This document shows positions 55,322-64,000 of a DNA stretch of 64,000 nucleotides, one piece after another; the first letter of the stretch is position 1, and the number at the start of each line of letters is the position of its first letter. Origin of the DNA: Sipunculus nudus. Lineage: Eukaryota; Annelida; Sipuncula; Golfingiida; Sipunculidae. The stretch is from contig CM049309.1 of the NCBI GenBank assembly GCA_026874595.1, forward strand, positions 94,510,723-94,574,722, given 5' to 3'. The translations under genes and the position numbers were made by a program. Under the pieces are notes generated by a model. That model had not been told where the DNA came from and made no database searches. It worked only from the letters and a program-made list of their open reading frames with translations.

Positions 55322-57326
55322 ACATGTGACCCATGGGTAATGACGCTCAGCCGACTGACATGTTGACAATATGTCCTTGCACAGGAAACTAATTAAGATA
55401 ATATTCATTCATGCATTCAATATAAATTCATGCATTTTAGCTTAAGTTCATCAAGACTCATTAGCACATCAAATTTGATGACAATCCAACCAGCCTTTCC
55501 TGAGGAACCTGGCAAATTTGTGTGTATTTTTCATTACTTCTGGGATGCGCAAACATACCCGAAAACTCTGAGAATATAGGTCTCTGTGACCCAATTTCAG
55601 GTTTTGAGGGGAGAACTTTTGAGGAACTCTCAGGATGCCAAGTGAGAAGATTCTGGGTCCAACGATTATGATTTGTGCCCTACTTTGGTATCAAATTTTC
55701 AAATATTCTGGGGTGTTCATAGAATATGGGTAACAGAGACCTAATTTCATGTTTCAAAGGGGACTTTTCATGGACCTCCCTGGAATTAGAGTTAGAATAT
55801 TCTGGGTCCAGTGGTTATAATTTGTGCCCTGCTTTGGTATCAAATTTTCAGTTATGCTAAGGGTGCTTATAAGCCCCATAAATCAGAGAATATGGGTGAC
55901 AGAGACCTAATTTAAGGATTCCAAGGATATTTTTATTGACCTTCCTGCCCTGTTAACAAACGACCGCATCTTTGAAGGTCTCGAAAATAGAGAGAAAATG
56001 CATAAATTGGAAAAAAAATCAAGGTGGCGCTACCAGTCTGCAAGAACTGATGAAACACTCCATGATGAATATGCATGCAAAGAATCATGGCAATCATTGC
56101 ACAATTTGTTGAGATACTAGAGCTTTTGTATCAAATTTTAAGTTATTCTTGGGGGTCTACTGAGCCCCATAACTCAGAGCATATTGGTAACAGAGACCCA
56201 ATTTCAGGTTTCCAAGGAGATAATTTTATTGACCTCCCAGCATGTCAAGAAAGAAGAGTCTAGGTCCAATGGTTATTTTTTGTGCCCTCTTAACAGATGA
56301 CTGCATCTTTTAAAGTTTCAAAAATAGAAAAAAATCATTAAAAAAATACAGATGGCGCCACCAGTCAGCAGGGATTGATGAAACACTCCATGATGAATAT
56401 GCATGCAGAGAATCAGGGCAATCAATGAACCATTTGTTGAGATGCTAGAGCTTTTGTATCAACTTTTTAGTTGTTCTTGGGGGTACTTCAAAGCACTATA
56501 GCTCAAAGAATATGGGTAACAGAGACCTAATTCCAGGTTTCCAAGGAGACTTTTAATGGACCTCCCTGCTTGTCATGACAGAAGATTCTTGGTCCAGTGG
56601 TTACATTATGTGCCTTGTTAACATATGACCTCATCTATTAAGGTATCAAAAATAGAGAAAATTTTTCCACAGAGACTTTTCATGGGCCTCCCTGCATGTC
56701 ATGAGAGAAGATTCTAGGTCCAGTCCTTAGGATTTGTGCCCTGGGGGGTGCTTCAATGCCCCATAGCTCGAAGAATATGGGTTACAGACACCTTATTCCA
56801 GGTTTCCACAGAGACTTTCCATGGGCCTCCCTGCATGTAAAGAGAGAAGATTCTAGGTCCAGTCCTTAGGATTTGTGCCCTGTTAACAGATGACCGCATC
56901 TTTTTAGGTATAAAAAAATAGAGAAAAAAATTCGTTAAAAATTTTTTTTTAAATACAGGTAGCGCCACCAGTCTGCAGAAACTGATGAAACACTCCATGA
57001 TCAATATCTATGCAAAGAATCATGGTGATCAATGCATAAGTTATTCAGATACTTGAGCTTTTGTATCAAATTTTCCATTATTCTGGGGGGTACTTCTGGG
57101 CCCCATAGCTCGAAGAATATGGGTAACAAGGAGATATGGGTTTTCAAGGAGAATTTTCATGGACCTCCCTGGATGTCAAGTAAGAAGATTCCAGGTCCAG
57201 CGGTTACGATTTGTGCCCTGTTAACGGACAGATGGCCGGATGGCCGGAGGGCCGGATGGCGGGACGGACGACGGACAAAGGGTGATCGCTATAGCTCAGG
57301 TGACTTACAGTCAGCTGAGCTAAAAA
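55322..57326 (+). mobile_element. Family-3 tandem-module element, copy B, nested insertion
   Basis: Left end ACATGTGACCC with GCTCAGCCGACTGACATGTT 22 bp in, nearly identical to copy A at 27143. Modules with GGTGGCGCTACC / GATGGCGCCACC cores follow, then a GGCCGGAGGGCCGGATGGCG tract and the palindrome at 57293-57321, then AAAAA. It interrupts the CAGCGCCCCCT repeat. No coding capacity. Confidence 0.8.
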
Positions 57327-58640
57327 TTCAATTTTCCATCATCTCTGTAAGTTAAAAGATGATTGTTGCAAAACTGTGGCCAGGAGAGTGCAGACACACA
57401 AACCAACAAGCTAGACGACCATAGGTCACGCGCTTGCCGGAAGTTAAAAGAGAAAGAAAGACGGATAGATAGGAAACAATATTATAACACTAACTTAACT
57501 CTACGTGATGCAAAAACCTACACCTCTCTAGCCATATAAATGACAAAGTTATAAAAGCTAACGTAAATGCGCGGAAATTTTCTCTAAAATAGGTCAGCAT
57601 GGTGCAGGCAGAATGAGGTTAAGTGTCCGCAGGAATAAGCCCATTGACCGTAGTGTCAGTAATAAAAAATTGTGACATTGTTTATAGTTTTGAATCTATG
57701 AGACAAAAATCATATGTTGAAGTGTTTGCACTGCAGCGCCCCCTGCTGTATATTTTCCAAAAATGAAAAATAAAATGCAAGATACTCTATTTAACATATA
57801 ATGAATGAGTTTTGAAGAGATTAATTGAAAACTGCTGCCTCCATTACTAATCTCGCAATAATATCTTACAGCGCCCCCTGGTAGCTATTTTCGGAAACCT
57901 GACATAATTGTGCAATCCTAATTAAACCCTACATCATGCCTAAATCTTGACCTTCTCAGCCTTAAAAATAAAAAAGTTACAAAAGCTTAGGGAAATGCCA
58001 AGAAGTTACTTTAAAAAGGTCACCATAGTAACCGAAGATTGAGGTCAAGTGTACCCTGGAAGAAGCCCATTGATTGAAGTTTCAGATTCTGTTATTAAAG
58101 TTGTAACATTGTTTATACTTTTGAAGCTGTTAAACAAAAATCATATGTTGACGTGTTTGGATTGCAGTGCTCCTGGTGGCTATATTCAAAAATAAAAAAA
58201 AATTGTTTGTAGATATTTCTATCTAACATATAACGCTTCAGTTTTGAAGTGATTACTTTAAAAGTGGGGCCTCTGGGACATTATTAATGAAATCGTGCAA
58301 AATTGTTGTACAGCGCCCCCTGGTTGAAAGATCCGGAAAGTTGAAATATAATCTCGTTTTACTTATCAAAATCTACAAGATTCAACAAAAATTGACTTCT
58401 CTAGTCTTAAAAATGACAAAGTTACAAAAATCATTTTTCAAACTTTGAAATTTCATTATTTTTCTTAAAAATTACGTAACCAAGGCAACATCAAATTGAG
58501 GCGATTGTGCATTAAGGTAAAAGGTCATGTATAAAATGAGCTATTGTTTGTGGGGCTACGAGCATTCTTGACAAAGTTGTATAGAAAAAAAAGCCATTTT
58601 TAGGGGTCTTGAAGGTTAACCTTTGAACAAAAACAATAGG
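57327..58640 (+). repeat. CAGCGCCCCCT-module repeat, right part (about three modules)
   Basis: CAGCGCCCCCT at 57733, 57871 and 58312, with a variant near 58166. Each module also carries AAATGACAAAGTTA(t/c)AAAA, AATAAGCCCATTGA and ACAAAAATCATATGTTGA. It is the continuation of 54770-55321. Confidence 0.7.
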
Positions 58641-58729
58641 CTTCTGTTGGGGACATTATAAAGTGATCATGTAAGTGTGAGAGCAATTACTGCAAAATTG
58701 TTGCCTCCAATAGTGGGAAAAACAAACCG

Positions 58730-58960
58730 ACAAACGGAACTGACAAACATACTTACCGAGATCTCTGATTCCGGCAAGCAACAAACAGCCATGCATAACT
58801 AAACAAAATACTTGCCGAAAACTATGATTGCGGCAAGCAACAAACATACAGAACTGACCAACATGCTTGCTGAAATCGAAGATTACCGGGAAGCAACAAA
58901 CAGACATACGCAACTGACAAACGTGCTTGCGAAAATCGAAGATTCCGGCAAGCAATGAGC
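58730..58960 (+). repeat. Tandem array, four ~61-bp units
   Basis: Units share GATT(c/a)CGGCAAGCAACAAACA, GAACTGAC(a/c)AACAT and CTTGC(t/c)GAAA. Minus-strand frames here are repeat products. Confidence 0.9.
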
Positions 58961-61394
58961 AGGTGTACTGCTTTGATGTCTACATTAAACAATGTTGCCA
59001 AAGGCACAGTCTAGCCATGAATTGGTTCCAATGGAATTAAACTGTACTGAAATTAACATCAAATGAAGCACCTATTTTCTCTAACCTAAGTTCTCATGTT
59101 GACATCCAAACCTGATACTCCATATTAATGTACAATAAATTATAAAAAAATCATCTTGTTATACTCCATACTTAAATATGCAATTAAATAACTAAGTCAC
59201 AATCCTATGGGGACACTAATCTAAACTTAAATTGGTTTCGTAACCGTTTTCGCTGATCTAGCCTTACTGCCGAAAGCTTGGAAATGTCTTAAGTTTTATA
59301 CAGCATCTAGTATGGGGTTTAACCCAAAGTCGAAACCAGAGGAATCTCTTTAACGGCTTGAACTTTCTTAACTGTTTTGACCAGACTTAAGGTTATCCTG
59401 ACAACAGACAGTTGGCGTGACTTGCCCTGTTATGACCTTTATATTGAATAATAACAATGATAATGCATTCACAAATGATAACAAAAGCATGATATTAGTT
59501 ACTGTTTTTTTATTAAGCACGGTTATTTACAAAATACTAACACGCACATGTATCTGTATGTATGGAATAATTCTAATTACCTTTTCTACTGAGCCTGTTC
59601 ACCCTTAAATAATTCCATGAAAATATTATAGAAAAACATTGATGTAATAAAAAGAAATTGTACCATTCAACCACAAGCAAATGTCTATATACAGTATGTA
59701 TGAAAGAATTATAGCATGAAATATCTATGAGCAATATGTCTGAGCAAATTATAGCACAATATGGTAAATGCAACGAAAGGTAATTGTACAACAGCTGGGA
59801 TATACCAAATACAGACACTTCTTACGTGCACTATTTACATATTAAATGTTGGATGTTAGGCTTGGTAAAAAAGCTGTATGGATAAAATTGACAAAATCAT
59901 GTGATAAGCTCATGTGATAATTAATTCTCGTTTCTTATTATTTCCATATAATGAGCGCTAAAATCTTCTATTCTCAAATTGGATCACTATGAGTAAAAAC
60001 TATCAGTATTTTAAGTTAGTTCTTTATAGTTCCTTCGATACGTTATAATGTATTAATTTAGCCACCGAATTGCTTGCACGGACGCTGAAGCACACGAACA
60101 TACAAGCATATTATACTTGGACATACGGTACATATGTCATGTCAGATTTGACGTTTATGCAGTCAGTTTCTTTGTGTAACCCGTGATGTCATGCAGTCAG
60201 TTTCTTGGTGTAACCCGTGATGTCATGCAGTCAGTTTCTTGGTGTAACCCGTGATGTCATGGCACTTCTTGAGCATGCTATTCTTCTGCTGCCCCTCGTA
60301 TCTATGTCATGAAGGAGGGAAAACAAATAAAATAAAGTTGATATAGTCATATGATAATAATATAATACATAAGACTTAGTCAGCTGACCTATAAACTGTC
60401 ATCATGAGATGAAGGACATGAAAGTCATGATAAAAAAACCCGAAAGAAACGTTACATAGGAGAACTAAAATACATCCGATCTAATTCCAACTTATGTTTT
60501 TAACCATGTGATATCTAATGTACCTGATAGTGCACATACATTAAGCGGACATCTCTTCTGTTTGAAGTGTTTTTGTTCCCCCACTCAGTACCAGGGGTCT
60601 CTGAGGATATTTTTGCTATGATATTTTGTTTGTTCACTTTTCCTTTTTCCTGTGCCAGTTGCTGTCGTTACTCGTCCCCGAGTATCAAAATCGTTGTAAA
60701 GACCTACTCAACGATTAGAGAGTCCAACTGCAGACCGATTGGGAAACGAATCAAAGATATAAACGCTAAATTGTAACACGAGTTGAAGAAATATACTCAT
60801 TGTGGAAATTTAGAAAATGCAAGCCAAATGGAAAAGTCGACTTAAGATGTGTAGGCTTAGAAAGGATTAGAAAGATCAAATGAAAACATGTAAGCACGAT
60901 GACGAAGGCTAAATGAAACATGCATATATGCAAAGAAAATTCAATTCAGCACGATACGGAAAAGGCCAATTACAAAATATGTTAGCACGATTTACGAGAC
61001 TAATGATGATATGTAAGTAAAATAAGACTAACTGGTATAAATGTTAGTCAAATGGGAATCCTTAGTGGACATCATGTGCAGAAAGCAATTTTCAGCATGC
61101 ATGCACGAGTATCTTCAAGAGCATGGCAAGTTTAATTACTGAACATACACTAGAGAGTTATTTAAAATTGTTTGTCCTTGCACAGTCTCAGCATACCCCA
61201 CACCCCTCTGGAGGCGTATGGGTAGATACAAACACCTACGGCGAAGCTCAAGTATAACATATGGTCCATTCTTTACCGTGCTGTCTTCACATAAAATCAA
61301 TTATTTTACTTTATGGCTATGTGCTTTTAGTCCAAGATAGCTCCTGTCAGCCCCTGGAGTCCAATGTTATGCATTTAGGTAACATTATGTAAAA
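58961..61394. other. AT-rich interval, no gene supported
   Basis: No coding signal beyond short frames (59417-59608, 59573-59818, 60567-60776), none with a recognised family. The only clear structure is the 34-bp triplication listed separately. Confidence 0.4.
60157..60258 (+). repeat. 34-bp unit, three copies
   Basis: ATGCAGTCAGTTTCTTGGTG plus TAACCCGTGATGTC, starting at 60157, 60191 and 60225. Only one base differs, in the first copy, so the expansion is recent. Confidence 0.95.
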
Positions 61395-61922
61395 ACAAGA
61401 GGACCGCAAACTGGCAAAATACGCCCGTTGCATATTTTGTGACCTCTGACCTCATTTAGTATTCGTAAATTTTGCTGATAATGTAATTCATGTAAGAAAC
61501 TATATTGGTTAATAATTATGATGAGTTTCATGAAAATCCATTGGAATTTCGGTTAGTCATCTCGGCGCGACCAAAGTCTGGAGACCTCTGACCTCATTAA
61601 ATATGCATAGATTGTGCTGGAAATCGAACTAACGTGAGATATAATATTGATTAATATTTCTGTTGAATTTATCAAATTTCATCATATTCCTGGTAAGTTA
61701 TCGCGGCGACACAACAAAAAAGCCTGGTGACCTCTGACCTTATTAAATATGTGTGGATTTTGCAATAATCGAGCTCGGGTGAGATAATTTATTGATAAGT
61801 AGGGGGGTTTCGTTTCGTGAAAATCAATCAAAGTCATCAAACTGATATCACGGCGACACTAAATTTAACGGACGGACGGGCTGTGGGTATACCATAATAC
61901 GTCACAGACGAGCGTATTAAAA
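61395..61922 (+). mobile_element. Family-5 small tandem-module element (Helentron/HINE-like)
   Basis: Left end ACAAG (61395) with AATACGCCCGT at 61418-61428. Three ~150-bp modules follow with GTGACCTCTGACCTCATT, then TAACGGACGGACGGG. The right end is ACGAGCGTATT (61908-61918), the inverted partner with one mismatch, then AAAA. The right part also forms a small hairpin (AATACGTC .. GACGAGCGTATT). Confidence 0.7.
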
Positions 61923-62489
61923 TGAAGAGTGATCTATTAACAGTGGACCTAAGGCCCTAAGTTTTATCTTTACCGCGGATGATTCCCGTTGTGGGAGATC
62001 AAATCTCATTTGAATATCTCTCTGTTAAAAAAAACTCTAAGCCAGCTTTCATTGACTTAATTTTATATAATTGATGTGATTTCTAGCCTTCTCTTCATAC
62101 ATATAAATGGACTGTAGGTAATTCCGTTTTAGAAAAATTCTTATACTGTCTTTGTGACAGATGTTAATTTACAAACAATTTAATGAACATTGTACATGCA
62201 ACATTGTTGACAAACAAAGAACCATGTAAACTAAGGTGGTGGAAGTAGAAAGGTCACCAATTACAAAACGCTCTTTGCAGAACTCTGCTTCGTCTGGCTT
62301 GTCGCCAGATCTCCTTGTTGAATATGTTTTAAAAAACTAGATATGAACGAAATGAACAGCCCGTGAACCGCGGTTTCAGCATTTTTGGCATAATTATATA
62401 AACGGTTCAAGGGGTTATCATTAGTTTATTAACGTGATATCTCGAAACAGTGCCTTTATTATTTACAAGGTTTACTGATATAAGGCCTC

Positions 62490-64000
62490 CCGCATCATTC
62501 ATTCACGTACCGTTATTCACCATCATTCATCACGTACCGTTATCCACCATCATTTATCACTTACCGTTATCCACCATCATTCATCACGTACCGTTATTCA
62601 CCATCATTCATCAAGTACCGTTATCCACCATCATTCATCACGTACCCTTATCCACCATCATTCATTCACGTAACGTTATCCACCATCATTCATTCACGTA
62701 CTGTTATCCACCATCATTCATCACGTACCGTTATCCACCATCATTCATTCACGTACCGTTATTCACCATCATTCATTCCAAACCGTTATCCACCATCATT
62801 CCTCACGTACTGTTATCCACCATCATTCATTCACGTACCAATATCCACCATCATTCATCACGTTCCATTATCCACTATCATTCATCACGTACTGAGAATC
62901 ACCATCATCATTCACATATCGTTATAGACCATCATTCATCACGTACCGTTATCCATCATCATTTATCAAGTACCGTTATTCACCATCATTCATCACGTAC
63001 CGTTATCCACCATTATTCTTCACGTACCATTATCCATCATCATTTATCACGTACCGTTATTCACCATCATTCATTATGTACCGTTATCCACCATCATTCA
63101 TTCACAAACCGTTATCCACCATCCTTCATTCACGTACCGTTATCCACCATCATTCATTCAAATACCATTATCCACCATCATTCATTCACGTACCGTTATT
63201 CACCATTATCAAGTACCATTATCCACCATCATTCATCACGTACCGTTATCCACCATCATTCATCACATACCGTTATTCACCATCATTCATCACGTACTGT
63301 TATCCACCATCATTCATTCACGTACCGTTATCCACCATCATTCATTCACATAACCTTATTCACCATCATCCATCACGTACCATTATCCATCATCATTCAC
63401 CACGTACTGTTATCCACAATCATTCATCAAGTACCATTATCCACCATCATTCATCACATACCGTTATCCACCATCATACATTCACATACCATAATTCACC
63501 ATCATTCATCACGTACCGTTATCCACCATCATTCATCACGTACCGTTATCCACCATCATTCATCACGTACCGTTATCCACCATCATTCATCACATACCGT
63601 TATCCACCATCATTCATCACGTATCGTTATCCACCATCATTCATCACATATCGTTATCCACCATCATTCATCACGTACCCTTATCCACCATCATTCATTC
63701 ATGAACTGTTATCCACCATCATTCATCACAAACCGTTATTCACCATCATTCATCACGTACCTTTATCCACCATCATTCATCACGTACCTTTATTCACCAT
63801 CATTCATCACGTACCTTTATCCACCATCATTCATCACATACCCTTATCCACCATCATTCATCACATACCGTTATCCACCATCATTCATCACGTATCGTTA
63901 TCCACCATCATTCATCACTTATCGTTATCCACCATCATTCATCATGAACCGTTATCCACCATCATTCATTCATGTACTGTTATCCACCATCATTCATCAC
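62490..64000 (+). repeat. 27/28-bp minisatellite, about 55 copies, continues off the window
   Basis: Unit of CACGTACCGTTATCCACCAT plus CATTCAT, with a 28-bp form carrying an extra base in CATTCATTCACG. Copies are contiguous with no spacers, and frequent CpG-associated changes (CACGTACC to CACATACC) are visible. The array has no right end in the window. Confidence 0.97.

Noticed and set aside
58656-59007. Minus-strand frames with repeated FDFRKHVCQLRMSVC-like text
   Set aside because: Translation of the 61-bp tandem array.
62490-64000. CRISPR-like array of short repeats
   Set aside because: Units are directly contiguous with no unique spacers, vary between 27 and 28 bp, and the host is a eukaryote; it is a minisatellite.

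Overview
The window is eukaryotic nuclear DNA: a split gene with long introns in AT-rich sequence that is full of tandem arrays and non-autonomous transposons. The repeat style (tandem-module elements ending in ACGG-rich tracts and a hairpin, tRNA-derived SINEs, a Gypsy LTR element) suggests a lophotrochozoan, most likely a bivalve or other mollusc. That placement is inferred from repeat style and has not been checked against a database.

The only cellular gene I can defend is on the minus strand. It is a uridine-cytidine kinase-like 1 gene (UCKL1; N-terminal uridine kinase fused to a C-terminal uracil phosphoribosyltransferase-like domain). Eleven coding exons run from a 29-bp first exon (39049-39077) to 6719-6841. 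They join in phase into 422 codons, with GT-AG junctions everywhere except one GC-AG intron. The 3' part of the phosphoribosyltransferase domain and the stop codon lie off the left edge.

Layout. Positions 1-6718 are intron filled with three repeat families, including an array of twelve ~179-bp units. Positions 9451-14890 are a 5.4-kb satellite (77-bp dimers, then 148-bp tetramers) inside intron 9. Positions 15098-17857, 19545-20367 and 27143-29418 are tandem-module elements. Positions 17968-18260 are a tRNA-derived SINE. Positions 21394-21804 and 33267-33710 are two related MITEs. Positions 30790-32880 hold two intronic arrays flanking exon 2. Positions 35283-36304 are a Mutator-like element with 122-bp perfect terminal inverted repeats. 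Upstream of the gene are a 26-bp array (40376-41640), a TTAA-flanked element (42803-43484), a decayed Gypsy polymerase with an LTR (49356-51828), a nested tandem-module insertion (55322-57326) and a 27-bp array that runs off the right edge (62490-64000).

The most interesting signal is that several unrelated-looking tandem-module families share one architecture. The left end is ACAAG. About 20 bp inside it is an 11-12 bp family-specific subterminal inverted repeat. Tandem modules and an ACGG-rich tract follow, and the right end is the inverted partner followed by TAAAA. The inverted repeats differ between families but match left-to-right within a family. This resembles Helentron-type rolling-circle non-autonomous elements (HINEs) and bivalve 'pearl' elements; that assignment is inference.
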